A stretch of DNA of 64,000 bases from Zobellia nedashkovskayae (GCF_015330125.1 NZ_JADDXR010000002.1:3608685-3672684), one strand, 5' to 3'. Positions 43,888-54,359 are shown, counted from the first letter of the stretch. The notes: generated by a model from the letters alone, not told the origin. Numbers and translations: made by a program.

Positions 43888-44946
43888 TTAATAAACGTTC
43901 TTGGCCAACCAATCGCCAACTTCGCTTGTCTTGTATGCTTTAGCATCTTCCGAAAGGTCTTCGGTTACGATGCCTTCAGCTAAAGATTTGTTTACCACAC
44001 GACGTATATCTTCCGCTTCTTGTTGAAGACCAAAATCTTCAAACATCATAGCTGCTGAAAGTACGGTAGCCAATGGGTTGGCAATGTCTTTTCCTGCTGC
44101 TTGTGGGTATGAACCGTGAATGGGTTCGTACAATTTTGTTTTCTCACCAACAGAAGCAGAAGGCATTAATCCCATAGAGCCTGAAATTACAGAAGCTTCA
44201 TCAGTTAAAATATCTCCAAAAAGGTTTTCAGTAATAATTACATCGTATCCTTTAGGCCATTGTACCAATCTCATAGCCACGGCATCAACAAATTCATAAG
44301 ACACTTCAACTTCTGGATAATCTTTCTCCATAGCTTGTACAGTCTCTCTCCATAAACGAGAAGACTCCAAAACGTTAGCCTTATCAACACAACAAAGTCG
44401 TTTTGAACGAGTCATTGCCATTTCAAATCCTTTTACAGCCAAACGTTGAATCTCTGCGCGAGTGTAGGTCATAGTGTCAAAAGCAGTGTTACCATTATCT
44501 TTTCTTCCACGTTCTCCAAAATAAACACCACCTGTCAATTCACGAAGGATAATTAAATCAGTACCTTCAATACGCTCACGCTTTAATGGCGATTTGTCAA
44601 TTAAAGAAGGAAATGTAAAAGTTGGACGTACGTTCGCAAAAAGACCTAATTTTTGTCTCATTTTCAATAAACCTTGTTCAGGACGGACTTTTGCCGAAGG
44701 GTCATTGTCAAATCTAGGGTGGCCTATGGCTCCAAAAAGAACGGCATCTGCACTGGCACAAATTTCGTGAGTATCATCTGGATAAGGTTCTCCAACGGCA
44801 TCAATAGCAGCAGCACCTGTTAATGCAGGTTTCCAGCTAATTTCATGCTTATATTTTGTTGCGATAGCGTCGCAAACTTTTACGGCTTGGTCAATAACTT
44901 CGGGGCCGATTCCATCTCCGGCCAATAGTGCAATGTCTAGTTTCAT
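43888..44946 (-). CDS. leuB: 3-isopropylmalate dehydrogenase
   Basis: Oxidatively decarboxylates 3-isopropylmalate in leucine synthesis, with NAD+ and a divalent metal. Visible are LLAGDGIGPEVIDQ at the N-terminus, LRELTGGVYFG, the metal-site VDKANVLE, VITENLFGDILTDEAS and the EPIHGSYPQAAGK adenine-binding loop. The start chosen is the ATG at 44946 (352 aa); the frame continues to 44967, but those seven codons are not conserved. Last gene of the leuC-leuD-leuA-S23-leuB run, with 68 bp to the S23 gene. Confidence 0.97.
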   Translation of the reverse strand: MKLDIALLAGDGIGPEVIDQAVKVCDAIATKYKHEISWKPALTGAAAIDAVGEPYPDDTHEICASADAVLFGAIGHPRFDNDPSAKVRPEQGLLKMRQKLGLFANVRPTFTFPSLIDKSPLKRERIEGTDLIILRELTGGVYFGERGRKDNGNTAFDTMTYTRAEIQRLAVKGFEMAMTRSKRLCCVDKANVLESSRLWRETVQAMEKDYPEVEVSYEFVDAVAMRLVQWPKGYDVIITENLFGDILTDEASVISGSMGLMPSASVGEKTKLYEPIHGSYPQAAGKDIANPLATVLSAAMMFEDFGLQQEAEDIRRVVNKSLAEGIVTEDLSEDAKAYKTSEVGDWLAKNVY

Positions 44947-45014
44947 TCTCTTTGCTTTACGCGGCACGCCAATCGGTTTACGCTCTTTGTATACTAATTG
45001 GTGTGTAAGGTTAA

Positions 45015-45362
45015 TTAAATTTTATTTATCAAATTATTTAAACTTCTCCTGATTTTGTCAACTTTGTCATTAAGTTCAGCAAAACTTTCTTGTTCCAAAT
45101 ATCCTAAATCTTTGGCTAAGACCGTAAAATATTCTAATTCATTTGCGGAACCTTGTGATATTATGAGAAACCGTCTGAATTCTGCATCTGATTCTCTTCC
45201 GCAACCTTCTACAATATTTGAGGGAATTGAGTATGCAGCTCTGCGCATTTGACTTACGATTCCATATATTTCCTGTTTGGGAAAATTTGAAGTTGATTTA
45301 TAGATGTTTAAGGTGATTTCATGTCCTAGTTCCCAAACCTTATACTTTCTATAGTCTCTCAT
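45015..45362 (-). CDS. Four-helix bundle protein, S23/IVP family
   Basis: A 115-aa all-helical protein. YRKYKVWELGHEITLNIYKSTSNFPKQEIYGIVSQMRRAA and SIPSNIVEGCGR match the S23 ribosomal-intervening-sequence protein family, related to the Avd accessory protein of diversity-generating retroelements. Its job is unknown; members bind nucleic acids in a few cases. No reverse transcriptase, template repeat or rRNA gene is nearby. It sits inside the leu operon between leuA and leuB, 57 bp after the synthase gene, so it is probably co-expressed. Confidence 0.9.
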   Translation of the reverse strand: MRDYRKYKVWELGHEITLNIYKSTSNFPKQEIYGIVSQMRRAAYSIPSNIVEGCGRESDAEFRRFLIISQGSANELEYFTVLAKDLGYLEQESFAELNDKVDKIRRSLNNLINKI

Positions 45363-45419
45363 TTAATGTTAATATCAATTTTAGTTATAACTGCCATTGG
45401 CGATGTGCGAATAGCGTTA

Positions 45420-46934
45420 TTAAATAATATTGAGCATCTTCTCTGTTGCTTTAATAGCAGATACCGTTTGATCGGAATCCAAACCTCGGGTAATGAATTC
45501 CTCGCTTTTGTTTTTCCAAGTAATTATGGTTTCACAAAGTGCATCGGAATTACTTCCCGGGGGTATTCTAACAACGTAATCTATTAAATTGGGCAATTCT
45601 ATTTTTTTAGAAACATAGAGTTTGCGCAAAGCGTTCATAAAGGCATCGTACTGTCCATCTCCCTGTGCATGTGCTTCTAAAAGTTCTCCATTTATTTCAA
45701 GAGAAACCGTTGTTGACGGTCGCAATCCCATAGCGTGGGTGAGTACGTAAGATTTTATGAAAACCTTTTTTTGATGACTACCGCTATCTAAAATATCGGA
45801 AATAATATAAGGTAAATCTTCTTTGGTAACTCTTTCTTTTTTGTCGCCCAACTCAATAATACGTTGGGTAACTTTTTTGAGCTCATCATCATTTAGAGTA
45901 AGCCCAAGTTCTTGAAGGTTCTTTTGTATGTTGGCTTTTCCAGATGTTTTACCTAGGGCGTATTTACGTTTTCTGCCAAAACGCTCTGGTAGCAAGTCAT
46001 TAAAGTAAAGATTATTTTTGCTATCTCCATCTGCATGTATTCCAGCCGTTTGCGTAAACACATTGTCACCAACAATTGGTTTGTTGTATGGTATGCCAAC
46101 TCCAGTAAAAGCAGAGACTAATTTACTTACTTTGTATAGCGAAGATTCACTAACATTGATTTTTACATCGGTTAAAAAATCCTTTATTACGGCAACAACG
46201 CTTGCCATAGGAGCATTACCTGCTCGTTCACCCATTCCGTTAACGGTAAGGTGAAGACCATGGCAACCAGCTTTTACGGCCTCCATAACATTTGCTACTC
46301 CAAGGTCATAATCATTATGGCCGTGAAAGTCAAAATGAGTGTTTGGATACCGCTTCACAATCTCCGAAATGTAATCGAAAGTTTCTGTGTGTGTTAGTAT
46401 GCCTAACGTATCAGGAAGCAGTACACGTTTTATAGGTTGTTGCGTTAGAAAATCTAGGTACTGAAAAACGTATTCTTTAGAATTCCGCATACCATTGCTC
46501 CAGTCCTCTAAATAAACATTGGTATCAATGTTATTTTTTAAAGCAAGTGCTATAGTTTTTTCAATATCCGAGAAGTGTTCTTGGGGTGTTTTTTTAAGTT
46601 GATGGGTAAGGTGATTTAATGAACCTTTCGTAAGCAAATTCTGTACTTTAGCACCTGCTTTTTTCATCCATTCTATAGAAACGCCACCGTCTACAAAGGT
46701 GAGTACCTCTACTTTGTCAATACAATTTTCTTCTGAAGCCCATTTTGAAATTTGCTTAACGGCTTCTAATTCTCCATCAGAAACCCTTGCCGAAGCAACT
46801 TCAATACGATCTACCTTTAGTTCTTCTACAAGAAGTTTGGCCAACGTTAGTTTTTCCGAAACCGAAAAAGATACTCCTGAGGTCTGTTCCCCGTCCCGAA
46901 GGGTGGTATCCATGATTTCCAGCTTTCTTTTCAT
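45420..46934 (-). CDS. leuA: 2-isopropylmalate synthase / citramalate synthase family (LeuA-like)
   Basis: A DRE-TIM metallolyase of 504 aa that adds acetyl-CoA to a 2-oxoacid. IMDTTLRDGEQTSGVSFS, with the catalytic Arg/Asp, and the metal ligands HGHNDYDLGVAN are clear; NGMGERAGN and the GIHADGD motif follow. A C-terminal allosteric LeuA-type regulatory domain is present (about 385-490). The sequence is nearer to the LeuA2/CimA-like branch than to E. coli LeuA, so citramalate activity is possible; the neighbouring leuB, leuC and leuD favour isopropylmalate. Confidence 0.85.
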   Translation of the reverse strand: MKRKLEIMDTTLRDGEQTSGVSFSVSEKLTLAKLLVEELKVDRIEVASARVSDGELEAVKQISKWASEENCIDKVEVLTFVDGGVSIEWMKKAGAKVQNLLTKGSLNHLTHQLKKTPQEHFSDIEKTIALALKNNIDTNVYLEDWSNGMRNSKEYVFQYLDFLTQQPIKRVLLPDTLGILTHTETFDYISEIVKRYPNTHFDFHGHNDYDLGVANVMEAVKAGCHGLHLTVNGMGERAGNAPMASVVAVIKDFLTDVKINVSESSLYKVSKLVSAFTGVGIPYNKPIVGDNVFTQTAGIHADGDSKNNLYFNDLLPERFGRKRKYALGKTSGKANIQKNLQELGLTLNDDELKKVTQRIIELGDKKERVTKEDLPYIISDILDSGSHQKKVFIKSYVLTHAMGLRPSTTVSLEINGELLEAHAQGDGQYDAFMNALRKLYVSKKIELPNLIDYVVRIPPGSNSDALCETIITWKNKSEEFITRGLDSDQTVSAIKATEKMLNII

Positions 46935-47062
46935 TTGATCCAGAGTTTCTTTAGAACTATATTTTTGAAATCGATTTTGTATTGCATTATGTAAAGGGAA
47001 AACAATCTGCCGAAGTTAATATTCAACAGATTGTTGTCTCTTTATACTTCCGTATGGACAGC

Positions 47063-47659
47063 TTATAAAGGTCTGTCGGAAGCGAATTCTTTAATTTCTT
47101 CTGAAATATTTAATAGGTAGTCTATGTCATCAAACCCATTTAACATGTTCGCTTTTTTGTAAACGTTAATGTCAAAAGACTCAGATTCTCCACTTCCTTC
47201 AATAGTAATGGTTTGCTCTGGTAAGCTCACTTCAAAAGTAGCTTTTGGGTCGGCTTCAATAGCTTTTAAGATTTTATCTAGAAACTCGGCACTTACCTGA
47301 ACAGGTAAAACACCAATGTTCAAACAGTTGTTTCTAAAAATATCGGCAAAAAAGCTAGATACCACAACACGGAATCCGTAATCATAAACCGCCCAAGCAG
47401 CATGCTCACGAGAAGAACCAGAACCAAAGTTCTTTCCTCCTACTAAAATTTTACCGCTGTAGGTTGGGTTGTTCAAAACAAAGTCCTTCTTTTCCGTACC
47501 ATCGCTGTTGTAACGCCAATCTCTAAAAAGATTATCGCCAAAACCTTTACGCTCCGTAGCTTTTAAGAATCTTGCAGGTATAATTTGATCGGTGTCCACA
47601 TTCTCTATAGGAAGAGGTACTGCCGATGATTTTAATGTATTGAATTTATCGTATGCCAT
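47063..47659 (-). CDS. leuD: 3-isopropylmalate dehydratase, small subunit
   Basis: The swivel-domain subunit that completes the LeuCD isomerase active site. NVDTDQIIPARFLKATERKGFGDNLFRDWRY at the N-terminus and the GGKNFGSGSSREHAAWA substrate loop are typical; 198 aa is normal length. It is 38 bp downstream of leuC on the same strand. The next gene, the LeuA-like synthase, follows after about 130 bp. Confidence 0.97.
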   Translation of the reverse strand: MAYDKFNTLKSSAVPLPIENVDTDQIIPARFLKATERKGFGDNLFRDWRYNSDGTEKKDFVLNNPTYSGKILVGGKNFGSGSSREHAAWAVYDYGFRVVVSSFFADIFRNNCLNIGVLPVQVSAEFLDKILKAIEADPKATFEVSLPEQTITIEGSGESESFDINVYKKANMLNGFDDIDYLLNISEEIKEFASDRPL

Positions 47660-47697
47660 AATTTCAAATTGTAATGCTGAATTTAGATGTAAATAAG

Positions 47698-49113
47698 TTA
47701 GGCTATTTCAAGTTCCATTAACTCCCTTGGATCCGTAACTTTCCCGGTAACGGCAGCTGCAGCAGCAACCAACGGACTAGCTAAAAGAGTTCTTGAACCA
47801 GGTCCTTGTCTACCTTCAAAGTTTCTGTTAGAAGTACTTACCGCATATTTACCGGCAGGCACTTTATCATCGTTCATGGCCAAACAAGCAGAACAACCAG
47901 GCTCACGAAGTTCAAAGCCAGCTTCGTTTAGGATAGCCAATAAACCTTCGTCTTTTATAGCTTTCTCAACTTGGTGTGAACCAGGAACCAACCATGCCGT
48001 AACATTAGCCGCTTTTTTACGTCCTTTTACCAAGGATGTAAACAATCTAAAATCTTCAATTCTTCCGTTCGTACAGCTTCCCAAGAAAACGAAATCGATA
48101 GGTTTACCCATCATACTATCGCCTTCACTGAAGTTCATGTACTGCAACGATTTTTTATAAGTAGCAACGCCGCCTTCTACAGCATCCGCTTGCGGAATAC
48201 CATTAGAAATTCCGATGCCCATACCTGGGTTAGTACCGTAAGTAATCATCGGTTCTATATCGGCTGCGTTAAAAGTAATTTCTTTATCAAATTCTGCGCC
48301 TTCTTCGGTAGGTAGCGTTTCCCAATAAGCCATAGCCTTGTCCCATGCTGCGCCAGTTGGTGTAAACTCTCTTCCTTTTACATATTCAAAAGTCTTCTCG
48401 TCCGGAGCAATCATACCTCCACGAGCACCCATTTCAATACTTAGGTTACAGACGGTCATACGACCTTCCATAGTCATATCACGAAAAACCTGACCAGCGT
48501 ATTCAACAAAATAGCCTGTAGCACCAGAGGTGGTTAATTGAGAAATGATATATAAGGCAACATCCTTAGGCGTAACTCCTTTGCCTAAACTACCTTCAAC
48601 ATTGATTCGCATGCTCTTTGGCTTGGTCTGCATAATACATTGTGTAGCCAAAACCATTTCTACTTCTGAAGTACCAATACCGAAAGCAATAGCTCCAAAA
48701 GCACCGTGAGTAGAAGTGTGTGAGTCACCACAAACAATTGTAGCGCCAGGTTGCGTAATACCGTATTCAGGACCTACAACGTGAACAATACCGTTCTTTT
48801 CGTGGCCAAGACCCCAATATGAAATACCAAATTCATTTGAGTTCTCCTCTAACATGCGCAACTGGTTTGCGGAAAGAGGATCAGCAACAGGTAAATGTTG
48901 GTTGATAGTAGGCGTGTTATGATCTGCCGTAGCAAAGGTTTTTTCAGGGTGTAGCACTTTAATGCCTCTGTTTTTTAAACCTAAAAAAGCAACGGGACTC
49001 GTTACTTCGTGCACTAAATGGCGGTCTATAAACAATACGTCCGGTCCGTTCTCTATGTGTTGTACCACATGTGAACCCCAAACTTTATCGAATAATGTCT
49101 TTTTTGTATTCAT
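47698..49113 (-). CDS. leuC: 3-isopropylmalate dehydratase, large subunit
   Basis: The aconitase-family iron-sulfur subunit. The cluster ligands lie in FLGSCTNGR and GCSACLAMN; the [23 protein letters not shown] block and the C-terminal [14 protein letters not shown] follow. The length of 471 aa is standard. It starts 78 bp after the recG stop on the same strand. That gap holds a 7-bp inverted repeat (AGTTGAA/TTCAACT) but no leader peptide of the kind seen before ilvD. Confidence 0.98.
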   Translation of the reverse strand: MNTKKTLFDKVWGSHVVQHIENGPDVLFIDRHLVHEVTSPVAFLGLKNRGIKVLHPEKTFATADHNTPTINQHLPVADPLSANQLRMLEENSNEFGISYWGLGHEKNGIVHVVGPEYGITQPGATIVCGDSHTSTHGAFGAIAFGIGTSEVEMVLATQCIMQTKPKSMRINVEGSLGKGVTPKDVALYIISQLTTSGATGYFVEYAGQVFRDMTMEGRMTVCNLSIEMGARGGMIAPDEKTFEYVKGREFTPTGAAWDKAMAYWETLPTEEGAEFDKEITFNAADIEPMITYGTNPGMGIGISNGIPQADAVEGGVATYKKSLQYMNFSEGDSMMGKPIDFVFLGSCTNGRIEDFRLFTSLVKGRKKAANVTAWLVPGSHQVEKAIKDEGLLAILNEAGFELREPGCSACLAMNDDKVPAGKYAVSTSNRNFEGRQGPGSRTLLASPLVAAAAAVTGKVTDPRELMELEIA

Positions 49114-49191
49114 TTTATTTAAATTCTAAGCTCACAAATCTAACGAAAGTGGGCGTTATTAAGAAACTATTGCAGTTGAAAATTACGACGT

Positions 49192-51297
49192 TCAACTTAT
49201 GTAATTCCAAATATTCTTATACTTCACAAGTTGAGAATAGGCATGTCTGATAACTAAATTTTCTGGTTTTTCAAGAGAAGGGTCGTCTTTTAAAAGTTGC
49301 ATGGCATGGTAACGCGCAGTCTTTAGAATATCGTTATCTTTTACGATATCAGCGATCTTTAGGTTAAGTACACCGCTTTGCTGTGTTCCCATAATATCCC
49401 CAGGGCCTCGTAGTTTTAAATCTACTTCGGCAATTTCAAAACCATCGTTGGTATGCACCATGGTTTGCAGTCTGGTTTTTGCCTCGGCAGATAACTTGTT
49501 TCCTGTCATAAGGATACAGAAACTTTGGTCAGCACCACGCCCCACACGTCCTCTAAGTTGGTGCAATTGTGATAGGCCAAAACGCTCCGCGCTTTCTATT
49601 ATCATAACAGACGCGTTAGGCACATTTACGCCAACTTCAATAACTGTTGTAGCCACCATGATTTGAGTTTCGCCTTTTACGAAACGGGACATTTCATATT
49701 CTTTGTCCGCCGGCTTCATTTGGCCGTGTACTATGGATATCTGAAAGTCGGGTAGGGGAAAGTCGCGCGCAATACTTTCGTAGCCATCCATTAAATCCTT
49801 GTAGTCTAATGCTTCTGATTCTTGTATAAGCGGATAAACAATATAAATCTGGCGTCCCTTCTTTATTTCGTCTCGTATGAATTGAAATACTTTTAAACGA
49901 TTACTGTCATACCTGTGAACTGTTTTTATGGGTTTCCTACCTGGAGGTAGTTCGTCAATAGTTGAAACATCCAAATCGCCATATAGACTCATGGCCAATG
50001 TTCGCGGAATAGGCGTTGCCGTCATTACAAGAATATGCGGAGGAATGTCATTTTTATGCCAAAGTTTGGAGCGCTGCGCTACGCCAAAACGGTGTTGCTC
50101 ATCCACTATGGCCAAGCCTAAATTTTTAAATTTCACCTTATCTTCTAGAAGCGCGTGGGTACCTATAAGAATCTGAAGTTCTCCGCTTTCCAATTGTTCA
50201 TGAATGGGTTTGCGGGCAGATTTTTTCACAGAACCTGTCAAAAGAGAGCAACTAATACCTGTGCCTTCCAGAAGTTCTGAAATTCCAGTGTAATGTTGAT
50301 TAGCTAAAATTTCTGTGGGAGCCATTAAGCAAGCTTGGAAACCATTGTCAATAGCTAGAAGCATTGCCATAACCGCAACAATAGTTTTTCCGGAACCTAC
50401 ATCTCCTTGAAGTAATCGGTTCATTTGGGCATTACTGCCCAAATCGCCTCTTATTTCTTTAATCACTCTTTTTTGAGCTCCTGTAAGTTCAAAAGGCAAA
50501 TGATTTTTATAGAAGTCATTAAAGAGTATGCCAACCTGGTTAAAATTAAATCCTTTTATTTTCTTCTTGTGAAGCATGTTCTTCGCAATCAGCTGCATTT
50601 GGATATAAAAGAGTTCTTCAAATTTTAATCTGAATTGCGCTTTTGCTAAGAGCTCTTGATTTTTAGGAAAATGTATGTTGAAAAGCGATTCACTTTTGGG
50701 CAACAGCTTTAATTCAAATAATAATTTTTCAGAAAGCGTTTCTGTGAACCGACCTTTGGTTTCAATAAATATTTGTTGGACCAGTTTACTTATCACTCTA
50801 TTAGAAATGCCTTTATTGCTAAGTTTTTCAGTAGAGGGGTAAACAGGCTGCATAGCTATCTTAAGACCTTGTTCGTGGTCTTTTTGGAGTTCCATTTCCG
50901 GGTGAGGCATAGAAAACTTACCATTGAACCAATTACACTTACCAAAAATTACATAAGGCGTATTGAGCTTTATGTTCTCGCGAATCCATTTTTGACCTCT
51001 AAACCAAACCAGCTCCATTTCACCAGTTTCATCAACAAAACTGGCTACAAGACGCTTCCCTTTCTTTTGCTCTACGGATTTAAGGTGGACTATTTTGCCC
51101 ACAACCTGTACATCGGCAGAATTACGTTGTAATTGTCCTACCTTATAATACTGGGTCTTATCTATATATCTATTGGGAAAAAGGTTTAGTAAATCCTGAA
51201 ATGTATGTATGCCTAGTTCAGACTGTAAAGTTTCGGCCCTATTAGGGCCTACACCTTTTAAGTATACGATAGGAGTCTGAAGTGAATTAGCGTTCAT
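49192..51297 (-). CDS. recG: ATP-dependent DNA helicase RecG
   Basis: Remodels stalled replication forks and Holliday junctions. The N-terminal wedge/OB domain (residues about 1-270) is followed by helicase motif I GDVGSGKT, the DEQHRFG motif II, MTATPIPRTLA (III) and the motif VI block QLRGRVGRG. At 701 aa it is full length. It is the first minus-strand gene of the block that continues into leuC, and is divergent from the M1 peptidase. Confidence 0.98.
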   Translation of the reverse strand: MNANSLQTPIVYLKGVGPNRAETLQSELGIHTFQDLLNLFPNRYIDKTQYYKVGQLQRNSADVQVVGKIVHLKSVEQKKGKRLVASFVDETGEMELVWFRGQKWIRENIKLNTPYVIFGKCNWFNGKFSMPHPEMELQKDHEQGLKIAMQPVYPSTEKLSNKGISNRVISKLVQQIFIETKGRFTETLSEKLLFELKLLPKSESLFNIHFPKNQELLAKAQFRLKFEELFYIQMQLIAKNMLHKKKIKGFNFNQVGILFNDFYKNHLPFELTGAQKRVIKEIRGDLGSNAQMNRLLQGDVGSGKTIVAVMAMLLAIDNGFQACLMAPTEILANQHYTGISELLEGTGISCSLLTGSVKKSARKPIHEQLESGELQILIGTHALLEDKVKFKNLGLAIVDEQHRFGVAQRSKLWHKNDIPPHILVMTATPIPRTLAMSLYGDLDVSTIDELPPGRKPIKTVHRYDSNRLKVFQFIRDEIKKGRQIYIVYPLIQESEALDYKDLMDGYESIARDFPLPDFQISIVHGQMKPADKEYEMSRFVKGETQIMVATTVIEVGVNVPNASVMIIESAERFGLSQLHQLRGRVGRGADQSFCILMTGNKLSAEAKTRLQTMVHTNDGFEIAEVDLKLRGPGDIMGTQQSGVLNLKIADIVKDNDILKTARYHAMQLLKDDPSLEKPENLVIRHAYSQLVKYKNIWNYIS

Positions 51298-51342
51298 GGG
51301 ACTAAATTAAGTGATAGGTACAATTGCCACAAACTAAAACGT

Positions 51343-51350
51343 TAAATTTG
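51343..51350 (+). promoter_or_regulatory. Candidate promoter of the M1 peptidase gene
   Basis: TAAATTTG (exact TAnnTTTG), with a TTG about 17 bp upstream (51324-51326), 25 bp before the ATG. It is one of the better promoter candidates here. Confidence 0.5.
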
Positions 51351-51375
51351 GTCTACTATTTGTTCCTAAGACTTC

Positions 51376-53436
51376 ATGAGAAACCTTTTCGCACTCTTTT
51401 TTTTCTTTTCGATATGTTCTTGCTTTGGTCAACATCAAGATAAAGTCGACTTTATTCAAGCCGAGGTGTTTATTGAGCCTATTCCATTAAATAAGGAGAT
51501 AAAAGGTGGTGTGATTTATCAGTTTGATGTGCTTCAAAATGTTGATTCCGTTTTCCTTGATGCAAAAGATATGGCATTTACAAAAGTTGAACTGGACGGT
51601 AAAAAAGTAGAGTTTACTAAGACAGATAAAACCATTTCAATTTATAAAAAGTTTAAAAAAGACAAATCGTATAAACTCACTATTGAGTATTTAGCCAAAC
51701 CAAAGCAAACCGTTTATTTTTTAGGTTGGGGTGATAACATAGAAGGGAACGAACAGATTTGGACGCAAGGTCAAGGCAAGTATACCAGTCATTGGTTGCC
51801 CAGCTTTGATGATATGAACGAAAAAGTTGAGTTTGATCTATTTATTCAGGCGGGTAGAAAATTTGATGTAATAGCAAATGGTAAGTTGGCTGTGACTCCC
51901 CCTCAAATAGATGATAACCCAGTTTGGCTTTTTAATATGAAGAAGCCCATGAGCAGTTATCTGTTGGCTTTTACTATTGGTAATTACAGTAAACAGGAAT
52001 TAGCTTCTTCTAGTGGCGTGCCCATTGAAAATTATTATTATCCTCAAGATAGTACAAGGGTAGAGCCAACTTACCGTTATACACAACAAATTTTTGATTT
52101 TCTAGAAGATGAAATTGGAGTGCCTTACCCATGGCAGAATTACAAACAGATTCCCGTTCGCGACTTTTTGTACGCAGGAATGGAGAATACGGGAAATACA
52201 ATTTTTTCTGACGGTTATGTTATAGACTCCACCGCTTTTGTAGATAAGAACTTTGTAAATGTCAATGCCCATGAATTGGCACACCAGTGGTTTGGTAACT
52301 TGGTTACTGAAAAAGATGGAAACCACCATTGGCTGCATGAAGGATTCGCGACTTATTATGCTTATTTAGCCGAAAAGGAAATTTTTAGCAACGATCATTT
52401 TTACTGGAAGTTGTTTGAAACAGCAAAAGAGCTTCAGGAAATATCTGAGAATGGTAAAGGGAAAGCTTTGGTAGACCCTAAAGCGAGTAGTGCTACTTTT
52501 TATGAAAAGGGAGCATGGGCCTTGGTTATGTTAAAAGATAAAGTGGGAGATGAGGCGTTTAAAAAAGGAGTTGTAGCTTATTTGAATAAACATCAGTTTA
52601 AGAATGTAACTATTGAAGATTTTATAAAGGAGGTTGAACTGGCATCAGCTTTAAATTTAGATGAGTTTAGAGTAAAGTGGTTGCTGTCCACTGAGTTTCC
52701 TTATGACGATGTGAAGACCTTTCTAATGGCGAAAAACAAATCTATCCGGACTTTTTTCGTTTCTAAACACTCCGAAAAAGACCTTAGTGTTTGGTTACAT
52801 GAAAATCGGCCCGTAGAATATAAAGAGGCATTAATTGATAAATTTGAAAAAGAGATAGTAGCGGGTGGATTGGAGATGATATTAATGGAAAGTCCTTATT
52901 TAGAAGTTCGTCAAAAAGGGCTTCAGCTAATTCAAAAAATTCCAATTAATAAAAAGGAAGTAGTGGAGAAATTGTTGACCGATAAAAGCTATGTGACCCA
53001 AGAACTAGCTTTGTATAAGCTATGGTCAACTTTTCCTGAAAGTCAAAAGGTATATTTAGATGCTATTAAGGGTGTTAATGGCTTGCCAAACAAAAATGTA
53101 AGGTTATTGTGGTTGTTGTTAGCGGTTGCCACTAATGATTATGAAGCTCAAAATACTACAAGGTATTTTGCGGAATTGAGCGGTTATACTTCTCCGGAAT
53201 ATGGATGGGAAGTTCGTATGTCCGCATTTCAATACTTGCGCGAAATAGGTTTTACAGATGAGGGACTCCTTAATCTTATCTATGCCACAAACCACCATTC
53301 ATGGCAGTTTAAGAAATTTGCCAGAAGTCTAATAGATCAACTTTTGGAAGATGAAGATTATAAAATTCGTATCCAAAAACTGGTTGAGAAACTAAACGAA
53401 GACGAATCACGTTATATTTATACAAAACTTAATTAA
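51376..53436 (+). CDS. Secreted M1-family aminopeptidase
   Basis: A zinc aminopeptidase that trims N-terminal residues from peptides in the periplasm. A signal peptide (residues 1-18, FFFFSICSCFG) precedes the beta-sandwich domain. The exopeptidase loop is GMEN (268-271), the metal site is HELAH (299-303), and the third ligand Glu322 lies 18 residues further, an exact HExxH-x18-E. The C-terminal helical domain continues to residue 686. The cysteine in SCFG could be a lipobox, so membrane anchoring is possible. A patatin gene follows after 2 bp. Confidence 0.95.
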   Translation: MRNLFALFFFFSICSCFGQHQDKVDFIQAEVFIEPIPLNKEIKGGVIYQFDVLQNVDSVFLDAKDMAFTKVELDGKKVEFTKTDKTISIYKKFKKDKSYKLTIEYLAKPKQTVYFLGWGDNIEGNEQIWTQGQGKYTSHWLPSFDDMNEKVEFDLFIQAGRKFDVIANGKLAVTPPQIDDNPVWLFNMKKPMSSYLLAFTIGNYSKQELASSSGVPIENYYYPQDSTRVEPTYRYTQQIFDFLEDEIGVPYPWQNYKQIPVRDFLYAGMENTGNTIFSDGYVIDSTAFVDKNFVNVNAHELAHQWFGNLVTEKDGNHHWLHEGFATYYAYLAEKEIFSNDHFYWKLFETAKELQEISENGKGKALVDPKASSATFYEKGAWALVMLKDKVGDEAFKKGVVAYLNKHQFKNVTIEDFIKEVELASALNLDEFRVKWLLSTEFPYDDVKTFLMAKNKSIRTFFVSKHSEKDLSVWLHENRPVEYKEALIDKFEKEIVAGGLEMILMESPYLEVRQKGLQLIQKIPINKKEVVEKLLTDKSYVTQELALYKLWSTFPESQKVYLDAIKGVNGLPNKNVRLLWLLLAVATNDYEAQNTTRYFAELSGYTSPEYGWEVRMSAFQYLREIGFTDEGLLNLIYATNHHSWQFKKFARSLIDQLLEDEDYKIRIQKLVEKLNEDESRYIYTKLN

Positions 53437-53438
53437 TA

Positions 53439-54359
53439 ATGAGGGCATTAGTCATATCAGGTGGAGGTAGTAAAGGTGCTTTTGCAGGCGGCGTTGCGCA
53501 ATACCTAATGGAAGAACTCCATCATGAATACGATTTTTTTCTTGGCACCTCTACAGGTAGTTTGCTTATTTCTCACTTAGCTCTTGCTAAAATTGAAAAA
53601 ATAAAAGAGGTTTATACGAATGTGAATCAGCATAGTATTTTCAGTAATTGCCCTTTCACCATACAAAAGAAACATGGCGTGCATACCATTGGTATAGACC
53701 ACTGGAACGTGTTAAAGAACTTTTACAAAGGAAGAAAGACCTTTGGGGAAAGTAGAAACCTTCTAAAGCTGATAAGAAATACATTAACGGTAGAAGAGTT
53801 TGAAAATTTAAAAAAGGGACCAAAGGAGATTATTGCAACGGTTTCAAACCTATCCTTAAATCAGGTAGAATACAAAAGCATTAATGATTGCACTTATGAT
53901 GAGTTTTGTGAGTGGATTTGGATTTCATGCAACTACACACCTTTTATGAGTTTAGTCCGCAAGAATGGCTGTGAATATGCAGATGGTGGATTGGGAAACA
54001 TGGTTCCTATAGAGGAAGCAATAAAACGAGGCGCTACAGAAGTAGACGTTATTGTTTTGCAGACGGAAGTAAGCCATTTAAACCGGTTGCCTTCCCGAAA
54101 TGCCTTCTCGCTACTTACCACAATGTTTGAGTATATGTTGGACCGTATAGAGCATCAAAACATTAGGATTGGCAAATATGTAGCAAAACATAATGATGCT
54201 ATTATCAACTTTTATTATACGCCAACGGTCTTAACCACTAATTCCCTGATTTTTGATAAGGAAAAAATGACGGTTTGGTGGGAGAGTGGTTACAACTTTG
54301 CTAAATATAAAAATGCGGAACTCAACCAAATAGAACCGGAAAAGGGCGAGGTACTATAA
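53439..54359 (+). CDS. Patatin-like phospholipase
   Basis: A 306-aa lipid acyl hydrolase with a Ser-Asp dyad. The oxyanion hole is SGGGSKGA (7-14), the nucleophile Ser38 is in GTSTGS, and the catalytic Asp182 is in ADGG. There is no signal peptide, so it is probably cytoplasmic and acts on the inner leaflet or on storage lipids. It starts 2 bp after the M1 peptidase stop, which shows translational coupling, although no metabolic link is known. The exact lipid is unknown. Confidence 0.95.
   Translation: MRALVISGGGSKGAFAGGVAQYLMEELHHEYDFFLGTSTGSLLISHLALAKIEKIKEVYTNVNQHSIFSNCPFTIQKKHGVHTIGIDHWNVLKNFYKGRKTFGESRNLLKLIRNTLTVEEFENLKKGPKEIIATVSNLSLNQVEYKSINDCTYDEFCEWIWISCNYTPFMSLVRKNGCEYADGGLGNMVPIEEAIKRGATEVDVIVLQTEVSHLNRLPSRNAFSLLTTMFEYMLDRIEHQNIRIGKYVAKHNDAIINFYYTPTVLTTNSLIFDKEKMTVWWESGYNFAKYKNAELNQIEPEKGEVL

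Noticed and set aside
45055..45252. Plus-strand frame over the S23 gene
   Set aside because: It is antisense to a well-supported family member and has no motif of its own.
49114..49191. Possible leader/attenuator for the leu operon
   Set aside because: The 78-bp gap holds only a 7-bp inverted repeat without T run and no Leu-rich frame.
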